DNA from: Sophora flavescens
Lineage: Eukaryota > Streptophyta > Magnoliopsida > Fabales > Fabaceae
Length of the DNA: 64,000 nucleotides
Reading direction: 5' to 3'
Assembly (NCBI GenBank): GCA_030762895.1
Contig: CM061066.1
Span: 119,816,715-119,880,714 of the forward strand
Part shown: piece after piece, positions 11,515 to 19,732 of the stretch
Numbering within the stretch: position 1 is the stretch's first letter
Layout of the letters: each line of letters begins with the position of its first letter
Position numbers and translations under genes: made by a program
Notes under the pieces: model-generated
Databases searched by the model: none
What the model was told of the DNA's origin: nothing
Seen by the model: only the letters and a program-made list of their open reading frames with translations

Positions 11515-11723
11515 TTATTTTTATAACTATATTATTGGTACGAAATATTCCCTATCATAAATAATAACTAATATCTATTGAGAGATCTAGACAGTATTTA
11601 AGTGGTCATTTTCAATCAATTTTTTTTATATACAAGAGTCAAGAGTTGAATCCCTAAATATTTATTTTAGGGACCGAAGCCTATTACCATTCCTGCCAAC
11701 TATACCTGCCAACTATACTTTGA
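11515..11723 (+). mobile_element. SINE-like 209 bp insertion with 18 bp target duplication
   Basis: The perfect direct repeat ttaccataggttagtatt occurs at 11497-11514 and 11724-11741. A long duplication of this size is typical of target-primed (LINE/SINE) insertions. The insert has a B-box-like motif (gagttgaatccc, near 11644) and a weak A-box-like match (aagtggtc) about 45 bp upstream. It has no poly(A) tail, and its end carries a duplicated cctgccaactata. SINE identity is inferred. Confidence 0.5.
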
Positions 11724-11741
11724 TTACCATAGGTTAGTATT

Positions 11742-11840
11742 GAAAGGGAGGGTAATGGATTACAGATTTTCTGGCCAATCTAGCTCTTTCCGTAGACTTG
11801 GGGTTACATTATATACGTTCTGCTCCATTGGGTTCTGATG
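11742..11840 (+). pseudogene. remnant of a LINE-type RNase H C-terminus
   Basis: The plus-strand frame over 11760-11835 reads DFLANLALSVDLGLHY followed by IRSAPLG, closely resembling the ADxLAN...LGLH end of RNase H domains in plant non-LTR elements. REGN can be read just upstream in another frame, so there is a shift. The SINE-like insertion lies immediately upstream and splits the fragment. Very short; tentative. Confidence 0.4.
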
Positions 11841-12010
11841 GGATTCTACTCTTCTGACGTTAAGGCGCGAAAAGGCAGGTGCCTTTGGTATCCGTGAGCT
11901 GTTGGATCGTTCGTCTATTATTCTATTTATAGATTTAGTTTATTAATTATAATTTTTATTAAATCTATTTTTTTCTCATATTTTCTACCATCACAATATT
12001 TGTAATGATA

Positions 12011-12142
12011 TTACATGTGATTATTACATGTATCGGTAACTTCATCTTTTAATTCTTGTACCATTTCTTTTAGACTGTTTTGATTTGTTAAGTTTATCAT
12101 GTTTAAATTGTGAATAAATTTTTCTATGTTTCGGGAATCCAT
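12011..12142 (-). CDS. short ORF after the primer site (43 codons), pararetrovirus-like
   Basis: It starts 20 bases downstream of the primer binding site in viral orientation and reads MDSRNIEKFIHNLNMINLTN onwards, rich in Asn, Glu and Lys. Its position suggests the beginning of the small ORF that follows the primer site in the circular map, perhaps truncated by the integration junction. No function can be assigned. Confidence 0.35.
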   Translation of the reverse strand: MDSRNIEKFIHNLNMINLTNQNSLKEMVQELKDEVTDTCNNHM

Positions 12143-12161
12143 TAATTTTAGCTAGTACTTA

Positions 12162-12173
12162 GCCCTGATACCA
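12162..12173 (-). other. tRNA-Met primer binding site of the pararetrovirus
   Basis: The minus strand reads TGGTATCAGGGC, matching 11 of 12 bases of the TGGTATCAGAGC site complementary to the 3' end of initiator tRNA-Met. Caulimovirids start minus-strand DNA synthesis there. It lies about 2.1 kb downstream of the promoter, beyond the movement gene and small ORFs, rather than in the promoter-proximal leader. Confidence 0.75.
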
Positions 12174-12225
12174 GTTTGGTACCACTCTATAAAAATAGTT
12201 TTTATTTTTATATCCAGAGTAGTAA

Positions 12226-12489
12226 TTATACATAATTTGGGTAGTTTTTGTGCATAATTTGGGTTACTAATAATTCATACTCATAGTCCATTATAGATTC
12301 ATCTATTTCCATTATGTCTTTGATTAATTGATCTCGTTCTTCTTCACAAAATACTAATTGTACTCTTTGCACTATTTATTTTAAATAAAGTTCTTCCTGC
12401 TAGTATTGGTGTTTTAATTTGTTAATTATTATTTGTTTATAATCTTTGGGTATTTTCATAATTAAAATGCTTAATATTTCTTGATCCAT
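12226..12489 (-). pseudogene. small viral ORF, degenerate paralogue of the next one
   Basis: The ATG at 12489 follows immediately on the stop of the upstream ORF. The 88-codon frame has two internal stops. Its first part (QEILSILIMKIPKDYKQIII) is clearly related to the middle of the upstream ORF (NEILSVLVMNLPIDCKQLII), so the two are tandem duplicates. It ends just before the primer site. Function unknown. Confidence 0.5.
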
Positions 12490-12771
12490 TTAATCGTCTA
12501 ATAAATCCCAATCTTCATATATGTCAGATAAAGATAGTCTATCATATTCAAAAACTAGTCTTATTTCTTCCATATAGTTCCATTCTATATCTAATGAAAT
12601 AGTTGCAAGGTAATAATCTTCTTGTCTAAATTGGGCCTTTATTTTTTCAATTATTAGTTGTTTACAATCAATAGGTAGATTCATTACTAATACACTTAAT
12701 ATTTCGTTTTCTGTTTGATCATCAAATTCAGAGTATATTTCCATTATTTTATTCACTGTCACTTTCTTCAA
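12490..12771 (-). CDS. small acidic viral ORF (93 codons), unknown function
   Basis: Intact frame on the minus strand, ATG overlapping the end of the preceding small ORF (12749-13051), rich in Glu, Asp and Ile. It includes a segment shared with the degenerate paralogue downstream. In soymoviruses the small ORF after the movement gene (called Ib) lies at this place and near the primer site; Ib of soybean chlorotic mottle virus is reported to be dispensable. The assignment is positional only. Confidence 0.5.
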   Translation of the reverse strand: MKKVTVNKIMEIYSEFDDQTENEILSVLVMNLPIDCKQLIIEKIKAQFRQEDYYLATISLDIEWNYMEEIRLVFEYDRLSLSDIYEDWDLLDD

Positions 12772-13051
12772 AAGGTAGTGCAGTTAATCTAAAATAATTA
12801 GATGGTGATTGTTGAATTGAAGTCATTTTTTCTATTTTCTCTATTTTTTCTAATATTTGTTTTTTATATTTCTCTCTTTTATTCCTTATACTAATAAGTT
12901 ATTCTTCCTTTTCTATAATATATTTTTCTATTTGTTTTTGATTTTTATCTCTTATATAAGGGTTTATAAATTCTTTTATATTTCTTTTATCTAGATTTAT
13001 TTTATTATGATATTTTTCATAAATATTTCTTAGTTCCGTTCCCTTATTCAT
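12749..13051 (-). pseudogene. small lysine-rich viral ORF with one in-frame stop
   Basis: The frame starts at ATG 13051, about 65 bases after the movement protein stop, and ends at 12749. A TAA at 12899-12901 interrupts it. The product would be highly charged (runs such as DKNQKQIEKYIIEKEE) and probably helical. The end EESDSE overlaps the start of the 93-codon ORF. No family recognised. Confidence 0.45.
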
Positions 13052-13117
13052 ATTCTATTTCTGTGCTAAATCTCTTACTTGGTTTGACAATTTATTTATA
13101 TTTTCATCTTCCTTATT

Positions 13118-13963
13118 TTATGTCTCGGGAAATGTAATTGGTTTTGGAATCTGTCTAAAGCTTAGTGATTTTGGATTTCTTATAGAAATTCCTAGTTCAG
13201 TTAATTCATTTCTTTTAGGATAATAAATTTTTCCTATTTCTTCAAAAAGTCTTGGTATATCTATTCTATCATTATTTCTAAAAGTAATACTATGATGAGA
13301 ATTTGTTAGTGCATAATTGACACAATAAGTAATTGAGAATATTTTATCTCCTGGTCTCATTAAATTGTTTCTTAAGAATCTATGTTCCATAGTTAAGGAT
13401 TGATCTAATCTTTGAGTATCTAATGGTATTCCAATATTTGGATGTATTTCAAATTTTAATTTAACATAGGCTAAGTTTCCTTCAATAACTCCTAGTATTT
13501 TATCCTTTGGATCTGTTATTCTATCATCCTTTAAAACTAGTTCTATAGGTGAGTTTATTCCTTCATAGAAAGTTGCTTTAATTAAAACTTGTATAGCTCC
13601 TATATGAATATATCTGATCTTCTTTCTATGTGATTCTTTCTTTAAACTTCTTTTTAGATCTATTAGTTTCTTTTTATTTAATAATTGTATGCAAGTGTTT
13701 CCATTTGTTTCTGATATATCTATAGGTGTTTCATTAATTATTTTTCCATAGTATATTATATTTTCTTTCTGATTAAATCGTTTAATTATTCCTCCTAGTT
13801 TTTTCATATTTGCATCTTTAGCTAAGTTTAAGTCTTCTTTTTGAATTTTCTGAAATAACTTTGGATCTATCAAAATACTTCCTTCATAATTTCCATATTC
13901 TTCAGTAATTTGCAAGTGTTCTACATTAGTATTATCAATCTTTTCTCTTTCTATTTTTGACAT
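13118..13963 (-). CDS. pararetroviral movement protein (30K superfamily), intact
   Basis: The 281-codon frame is uninterrupted. It is the first long ORF downstream of the predicted promoter, as ORF I is in soymoviruses and caulimoviruses. Family-like features are the segment VLIKATFYEGINSPIELVLKD near residues 125-145 and FSITYCVNYALTNSHHSITF near 215-235, which match the pattern of caulimovirid cell-to-cell movement proteins. These proteins line plasmodesmal tubules through which particles pass. The size is a little under the usual 300-330 residues. The ATG at 13963 is the first after the leader. Expression in the plant is unknown. Confidence 0.75.
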   Translation of the reverse strand: MSKIEREKIDNTNVEHLQITEEYGNYEGSILIDPKLFQKIQKEDLNLAKDANMKKLGGIIKRFNQKENIIYYGKIINETPIDISETNGNTCIQLLNKKKLIDLKRSLKKESHRKKIRYIHIGAIQVLIKATFYEGINSPIELVLKDDRITDPKDKILGVIEGNLAYVKLKFEIHPNIGIPLDTQRLDQSLTMEHRFLRNNLMRPGDKIFSITYCVNYALTNSHHSITFRNNDRIDIPRLFEEIGKIYYPKRNELTELGISIRNPKSLSFRQIPKPITFPET

Positions 13964-14304
13964 AGCTAGTTTTTAGTATAAATTGAAAATTGAAGATAAT
14001 TCATACCTGACTTGGATCTTTCAAAGTTGTATTTGGATACTTTGGTCCATCGCTGCTTCCGTTTCAGTCGAATTGAAGTTTTTAATCACAACGAGTAGTT
14101 GAAAGTAATGAAAGTATAAGTAGTTGTAAGAAGTAGAGGAATATATGAAAGTGGTTTTTATTTATGATCAGTAATGAAGTACATAGAACTTGTTGAATCC
14201 ACACTCAAGGATTCGCTAAGCAAAGCTTAGAACTTCTCAGAGAGAAGAGATGTGAGGTGAGAATTGAAATTCTAAAACCTGCCTTCTGCCTCAGCATAAG
14301 AGGT
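13964..14304 (-). other. viral leader between TATA box and movement gene
   Basis: About 340 bases without a long frame, CT-rich downstream of the TATA box. It contains an AATAAA (minus strand; 14157-14162) some 140 bases downstream of the TATA box. Caulimovirids typically have a poly(A) signal in this place, bypassed on the first pass and used on the second to make a terminally redundant RNA. Confidence 0.55.
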
Positions 14305-14316
14305 CTTATTTATACA
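14305..14316 (-). promoter_or_regulatory. TATA box of the 35S-like pregenomic promoter
   Basis: The minus strand reads TGTATAAATAAG in the gap between the transactivator stop and the movement gene. It lies 75 bases downstream of the nearer as-1-like element and is followed by a CT-rich leader. This gap is where soymoviruses carry their pregenomic promoter. Confidence 0.7.
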
Positions 14317-14390
14317 CGCAGGAGGGCTGAGTAATTTACAAAAAAGTCCCTGAATTATTACAATCTATCAGACTTCTCAATAATTCATAA

Positions 14391-14410
14391 TGACGTCATT
14401 GCTTACGTCA
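14391..14410 (-). promoter_or_regulatory. as-1-like element, TATA-proximal copy
   Basis: The minus strand reads TGACGTAAGCAATGACGTCA: two TGACG motifs separated by seven bases, the same arrangement as the as-1 element of the cauliflower mosaic virus 35S promoter (TGACG-N7-TGACG), which binds TGA-type bZIP factors. Regulatory activity is inferred from this match. Confidence 0.75.
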
Positions 14411-14429
14411 TTGCCCTATTATTGCTTGA

Positions 14430-14449
14430 TGACGTCAGTGCTTACGTCA
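14430..14449 (-). promoter_or_regulatory. as-1-like element, distal copy overlapping a stop codon
   Basis: The minus strand reads TGACGTAAGCACTGACGTCA, one base different from the proximal copy 19 bases away. The first TGA is also the stop codon of the transactivator gene (14447-14449), so coding and regulatory sequence overlap here. Confidence 0.75.
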
Positions 14450-15664
14450 TTCTTCAATAATGGCTTCATCCGAATCCTTATCGTCTTGCCGACAGTCTTC
14501 TTTCTTTACGCATCCTTCACATACGTGGTTCCCATTCTCTTTAATCATTGAGCACAGGAAATCGAGGACAGCTGGCTGATAATTCATTGACAATCCTTGG
14601 AGTGTGTAGAAGGGTAATTCAAAGTTCGTCAGTAGTGCTAAGTCCCTTTCTCTAATCAATTTTCCACTAGTCTTGCTGAGAAGCAAAGTATGTGGTCCTT
14701 TGTACATGGCTTTTATGAAGGAATCTTTACCAATAATCTGATATTGAGTAAAGATGCTCGCCAGTTGATTAGCTAGGATTGTGACAATCTTTTCTTCACT
14801 GTAATCTTCTCCATTAGGTTCATCCCTCATTGGAAAGCTATTATTGCTTACTCCAATGAAGATTAAATTCTTTGTGGGTTGTTTGGTGGCAAAGTCTGAA
14901 TAAGTTGAATAGAACTTCAAGAAGATAGTTCTATCTTTTGTGACATTTCTTTTGTAGTTTTGGATGGCCTCTTTCAAACTATATGGGAATAATTTAATTT
15001 CTTCCAAATCCTGACTTAAATAGAGACATTCAATAAGTCCGAATTGGAACATATTAAATGTAAGAATCGATGATGCTCCGGGAGTAATTATGGCCTTAAC
15101 TCCAAAAATATTTCGGTTAACCTTATAAAAACAATTAATTTTCTCTTTCTCGGACCAGTTGGTTAGTCTTTTTAGGTTTTCATAAAATTTTTCTTTGGAA
15201 AATTGGACCTGTAGTTCATGGTCTTTCCTTGAAGTAATTTGGTAGTCATCAATGGAGGAAGGAACTCTTCCGAGTATCCTTAATGAAATTTTTTGAACTG
15301 GTGGAGTCTTTATGGTTTCAGAAAAAGTTCTTGGGCCAAGATATACTTCTTTGCCCTTGTCATGTTCTTTCTGATAGTCTATCAAAGCCTTTTCAGCTTC
15401 TTCCTTGGTACGAAATCCTTTGTGATGAACTTCTGGGAGTCCAATGCAATGAGGGGCTGCTTTGTGCCATTCATCATAAATGCCTGGGTGTGGTCCATTA
15501 AAAATGGTGTACCACTTGTCTTTAGTATTTTCCTGTATTTGTTGCTTTATATTTTTCATAGGATCTTCTTTGAAAGATTCTCCTTTAGCATGTAACTGAA
15601 ACTCCAATACTTCAATGTTGGCCTTGATCAAGTCTAGCTCCATTATTTTCTGCTTCTCGAGCAT
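14447..15664 (-). CDS. transactivator/viroplasmin (inclusion body protein), intact
   Basis: The 405-codon frame is open from ATG 15664 to the TGA inside the as-1 element. Residues about 50-100 hold the caulimovirus viroplasmin / RNase H1 N-terminal-like domain (KWYTIFNGPHPGIYDEWHK, FRTKEEAEKALIDY). The C-terminus has a cysteine cluster (CEGCVKKEDC preceded by NGNH), like the putative zinc finger of this family. Such proteins form the cytoplasmic inclusion bodies where particles assemble and allow reinitiation of translation on polycistronic RNA. It begins 24 bases after the pol stop, as expected for ORF VI. The lack of breaks over 1.2 kb is notable. Confidence 0.85.
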   Translation of the reverse strand: MLEKQKIMELDLIKANIEVLEFQLHAKGESFKEDPMKNIKQQIQENTKDKWYTIFNGPHPGIYDEWHKAAPHCIGLPEVHHKGFRTKEEAEKALIDYQKEHDKGKEVYLGPRTFSETIKTPPVQKISLRILGRVPSSIDDYQITSRKDHELQVQFSKEKFYENLKRLTNWSEKEKINCFYKVNRNIFGVKAIITPGASSILTFNMFQFGLIECLYLSQDLEEIKLFPYSLKEAIQNYKRNVTKDRTIFLKFYSTYSDFATKQPTKNLIFIGVSNNSFPMRDEPNGEDYSEEKIVTILANQLASIFTQYQIIGKDSFIKAMYKGPHTLLLSKTSGKLIRERDLALLTNFELPFYTLQGLSMNYQPAVLDFLCSMIKENGNHVCEGCVKKEDCRQDDKDSDEAIIEE

Positions 15665-15687
15665 TCTTTGATATTGAATCTGCTTCT

Positions 15688-17658
15688 TTATGTCTTAAGT
15701 TGTTTGCTTCTCCATTCTCTTGATAATATATCTGCAAGAACATTTTTATCTCCCTTAATGTGAGAGATTGAGTAATTGTATTCGGCAAGTTTCATTTGCC
15801 ATCTAATCAAGCGTCCTTGTTTGTAAGTGCCTTTATGATTTAAGTTCTTAAAACCTGCAACATAAGTAGAATCGGTTCGGACAATAAAGTCCTTATCCAG
15901 TATATAAATACGATGTTTTTCTAACATACGGATCAAAGCCAGTGTTTCTTTTTCATGAGTAGGATAATTAATTTCACTGTCTGAAAAAGTTCCAGACATG
16001 TATCGACGCAGTAATTCGTTTTTGTATCCAGGGGTTTTTGCTTTCATAACACCTCCCCAACAGTCATTTGAGGCATCAATCTCAATAATTATTATATCAT
16101 CATCCGATGGATGATAAAGCTCGGGAAGATCCCAGCATAAGTCTTTCATTTTTATAATCAGTCTATCATCTTCATCAGTCCATGTCTAAAGGGCGTCCTT
16201 TATTAGTTTTTGTTGAAGCGTCATTCTCTCTGATGCAAGATTCCTGATAAATCCTTCATTTGAAATATATGTTAATAGTCCAAGAAATTTTTGTAAATCC
16301 TTTTTATCCTTTAATTTCGTTGGAAAATTCTGAAGTTTTTCTAATACATGTCGCTGCATTATTATTTTTCCTTTCTCAATCTCTAATCCTAAGTAATTAA
16401 TTCTGTTTTGGGCTAAAACAACTTTCTTTTTACTTAAAACTATCCCATGTTCATAACATTTATTAAGAACTAATTCTATTTTGCCAAAGTGATCATTTAA
16501 TCCTTTATTAGAAAATATTAATATATCATCAATATAAATAAGACAAAAGTTTTTAAATTCTTTAAGAATTGAATCAATCCTTCGCTGAAAGATTCCTGGT
16601 GATTGCTTTAATCCCATTGGTAGTACATTCCATTCATATTGTCCTTGAGGACAACTAAATGCTGTTAATGCTTTTGACTCTTCAGTCAACTTGATTTGAT
16701 AAAATCCTGATTTACAATCAAAAGTACTAAACCAATCCATATTTCTAATTCTTTCAATGATTAAATCTTTTCTTGGGAGGAAATAAGCATCTCCTTCCAT
16801 GGCATCATTAATTTGCTTGTAATTAATTACCATCCTTCTTTTACCTCTTTTTATCTCATTATGATTTTCTACATAAAAAGCAGGTGCCGAGTGCTTGCTT
16901 TTTGATGGTCTAATTAATCATTTTTTACACATTTCTTCAATGTCTTTTGCAAACTCATCTCTATCTATTTTTGTATAAATCATTGGTTTACATTTTACTT
17001 CCTTTGTAGGGTCTTTTAGTTTTAATTCGACTAATTCAGTATTTTTGTTTATTTTTGGGTCTAAAGGGTTTTCACTACAAACCTTATCTAAAAGTTCTTC
17101 TATATGAGCTGGAATTATTCTATTTGGTTCTAAATTTATTAGTACATGACGAATTTTTGTGCAAATTAAACTAGTAATCTCACCACGTTTCAGCTGTTGA
17201 AACTTTGATGAATAAGTACATGACGAAAAATGAATAATTGGTATTTTGATAATTTCGCGTTTTTGCTTCTGATAAATATATGGTGTTTTTAGAGTAATAT
17301 ATTTCAGAGATTGGAAAAATGGTCCATAAAGTCGTAAGAAATTATTCCCAATAATTATATCTATTCCAGTTTCTTGTTTATATATTGTTGGCACAATAAA
17401 TATTTTTTCTTGTATTACCAAAGTAATTCTTTTTGCTATCCAATACAGAGGATGTATTGATCCATCTGCGATTTGTATTTTTAATGGTTTTTCTAGTCTT
17501 TCCCAATTATCTATAAGGGCTTCTGTTGCAAGGCAAAGACTTGCTCCAGTATCTATATAGGCATCTGTTTCTTTGTTACCTTTTTCTATCAATATTTTTA
17601 TATATGTATTATTCGGATTCTCTTTCTTCTGAAGATAATTCATCTTCTGAATATTCAT
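15688..17658 (-). pseudogene. pol: pararetroviral Pol: protease-RT-RNase H with two in-frame stops
   Basis: One reading frame runs from ATG 17658 to 15688 with only two interruptions: TGA at 16918-16920 just before the RT core, and TAG at 16186-16188 between RT and RNase H. The aspartic protease motif YIDTGAS is near residue 36. RT shows FDCKSGFYQI, PMGLKQSPGIFQ and the catalytic YIDDIL. RNase H shows IDASNDCWG, THEKETLA, RTDSTYVAGF and KNVLADILSR. There is no integrase, which separates it from LTR elements. It overlaps the coat protein frame by 50 bases and is followed by the transactivator. Confidence 0.9.
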
Positions 17659-19018
17659 ATATACTTACGTCTGAATTACTTAGTTCCTCTTCTAGTGGTT
17701 CAAGTTCATATATTTGGAAAACTTGTTTTATTACTTTTGATTTTTCTTTAAAATCTTTTTCCTTTCTTTGAGGGCATTCATTAGCATAATGTCCTTCAAC
17801 ATTACATATCCAACAGACACATTTCTTTTTCCCCTGCGGACAGTATTTTCTTGGTGTTGACTTCTTTCTCCTAAAATATTTCTTTTTATTATTTTTATAA
17901 TAATTCCTCTTTTTAGGATAAGTTTTTCGTAAGTTTGATTTCTTGTAATATTTTCTTTTTCTTCTTATTGTTTTATCACAACCATATTTACCTGGTTTTT
18001 CTATTTCCGGAATATCGCAACAAATGACAGTACTTCCTCTATTCAATTGTCTAATTGTTTCTCTATTTAAACACTGTTCTCTTAATTCTTGGTATAAGAG
18101 TTTAATAACTCCTCCTAAAGTATTTGCGGTTTCTTCTGGTATTAACTCCCACAATCTACTAATTTTTGAATTAAGCGGATATGGTAGTTTATCTATAAAG
18201 ATATATTTATATATATCTTTAGTCTCTTCATCTAATGGATAATAGTATTTTTTATATTCGCATATAAAACTTTCTATTTGGCACATGTCGCATATTTGTA
18301 TTTTATTAAGGTGTGACTTAGCATTCTCTATTAGAGTCTTGTTCATTTTTTCTCTTTGTTCCAACATATTATATCCTAAGAATTCTTGTTGTATTAATGT
18401 CATTATTAATTTAACATAGTCTGAGCTATTATCTACCATTCTTCCAAACCTATTCCATTCTTCGTCCTTAATTCCTACTAAAATTTTTTGTACATTTCCT
18501 ACTGTTTTAAAAGTTACAAAATTCTTGGTTTCTATAAAGTTTAATTGTTTGAATTTTTCATTAGTCAAGATCATTAGTATTATCTCATTAGTCCATCTTA
18601 ATAGGGTATTTTCTTTGTTTCTAATGCAATCAAGGTCAAGTATATTCCCTGTATTATGGTATCGAGGTTTAAATTCTTTTTGAATTTTTGTCCATTTATT
18701 ATTAGTTTTTCTTGCGTATCCTTTATTATACATAGTTTCTTCTTCGTATTTATCCCAAGCTCCTTCGGGTGTATATTTATATTCTTCCCATTTTCTTTTA
18801 GGGTTTTTTCCGCTATATTCTCCTTTTTCCATTCTTATATGGTTTTCTTCGGATTCTGAAGTTGAGCTATAGTTTAAAATTATTTCATCATTTTCTATAT
18901 CCTTTTTATCGATTTTTTCAATTTTGTGTGTTTAGTTATTTTCTTCTTCAACTATTTTAAGTTGTTCTAATAATTGTTGAATTTCTTCTATATCATTTGA
19001 TTTTCTTAATGTTTCCAT
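17609..19018 (-). pseudogene. pararetroviral coat protein, one stop in the N-terminal part
   Basis: The main uninterrupted frame is 18832-17609 (407 codons). Upstream in the same frame an ATG at 19018 opens an acidic stretch interrupted by TAA at 18932-18934, so the ancestral start was probably 19018. Features in order: acidic N-terminus, a helical capsid core, a strongly basic region (KKRNYYKNNKKKYFRRKK), a zinc knuckle CWICNVEGHYANEC, and an acidic Ser/Glu C-terminus. This matches caulimovirid coat proteins, whose knuckle binds RNA and whose acidic ends are processed. The start could also be 18832. Confidence 0.85.
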
Positions 19019-19029
19019 GTATTCGTTCT

Positions 19030-19446
19030 TTATCCTCTCCACGAGGATACGGGTGTAGGTATTCTTGATGATTCTTGGTTTAGTTCTTGTTTGATTACTA
19101 TTTTATTTAAGGTTTTTGTTTCTAGTATTTCTTCTAGTTCGTTTTTTGTTATGCATCTATTATTTTCTTCATAATTTAAAAGGTTTTCTAGTTGTTCTAG
19201 AATAATTTTTATTTTAATAATATCCTCATTTTCATCTATTTCTTTTCCTCTTCTTATATTATATAATGTTTCTTTAATATTTTTTATTTCACTTTGTCCT
19301 TTTTGTATTTTATTGCAAGTATAATTTGCAATTTTTTCTGTATTTTCAATCAGTTGAATAAGATTTCTATTTATTTCTTTCACGAGTCTTTCTAGTTCCT
19401 TAAATCTTGATTCTATTTCTTCAGATAATCTCATTATCCTATACAA
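19030..19446 (-). CDS. virion-associated-protein-like coiled coil (138 codons)
   Basis: Intact frame overlapping the upstream small ORF by 13 bases and ending 12 bases before the coat protein's ancestral ATG. It is almost entirely heptad-rich helix (for example LSEEIESRFKELERLVKEIN) with a short Pro/Ser end (RIPTPVSSWRG). Virion-associated proteins (ORF III) of caulimovirids are small, with an N-terminal coiled coil and a proline-containing C-terminus, and lie just before the coat gene. The assignment rests on position and structure. Confidence 0.6.
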   Translation of the reverse strand: MYRIMRLSEEIESRFKELERLVKEINRNLIQLIENTEKIANYTCNKIQKGQSEIKNIKETLYNIRRGKEIDENEDIIKIKIILEQLENLLNYEENNRCITKNELEEILETKTLNKIVIKQELNQESSRIPTPVSSWRG

Positions 19447-19706
19447 TTTTCTAATTCTTGTTTTAATCTTTTTATTATTTTCCTAACCAAATCTTGATGA
19501 TAAATAATATAGTCATTTTGTTCTAATTTTTCTAATATTTCTAAGTATTTTCTTAGCTCGTATATGTTTTGTTTTATTATTAAAATTCTATTCATTATTT
19601 TGGTGCGTTGGATGAATCCAATGGCGCAAAATTGATGAAAGGTATGTGACTTTAAATAATTAAAGTCAGACAATTCTAATCCGGGTGTGATGAGTTTCTT
19701 TTCCAA
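19434..19706 (-). CDS. small viral ORF (90 codons), first of the integrated copy
   Basis: Intact frame with a helical, Lys/Leu/Ile-rich C-terminal half (LRKYLEILEKLEQN). It lies where ORF II would be expected, upstream of the VAP-like frame. The integration edge is within about 20 bases of its ATG, so the ORF may be truncated at the 5' side. No family signature seen. Confidence 0.45.
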   Translation of the reverse strand: MEKKLITPGLELSDFNYLKSHTFHQFCAIGFIQRTKIMNRILIIKQNIYELRKYLEILEKLEQNDYIIYHQDLVRKIIKRLKQELENCIG

Positions 19707-19732
19707 GACCTTATCTCATAGTCTCTTTGAAT

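Larger units (their letters stand above)
11950..19724 (-). other. endogenous soymovirus-like pararetrovirus, near genome length
   Basis: On the minus strand the order is small ORF, VAP-like coiled coil, coat protein with zinc knuckle, Pol (protease-RT-RNase H), transactivator/viroplasmin, promoter, movement protein, small ORFs, tRNA-Met primer site. This is the circular gene order of Caulimoviridae. Separate movement, coat and pol frames plus a primer site lying downstream of the movement gene, away from the promoter, fit genus Soymovirus best. The total of about 7.75 kb is close to one genome of that genus. It has no LTRs, integrase or clear target duplication, as expected for passive integration. 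Edges are uncertain: left 11.93-12.01 kb, right 19.71-19.73 kb. Confidence 0.85.

Noticed and set aside
12011..19706. Reading the viral block as an LTR retrotransposon
   Set aside because: No LTR pair, no integrase, presence of movement and viroplasmin proteins, and caulimovirid gene order.
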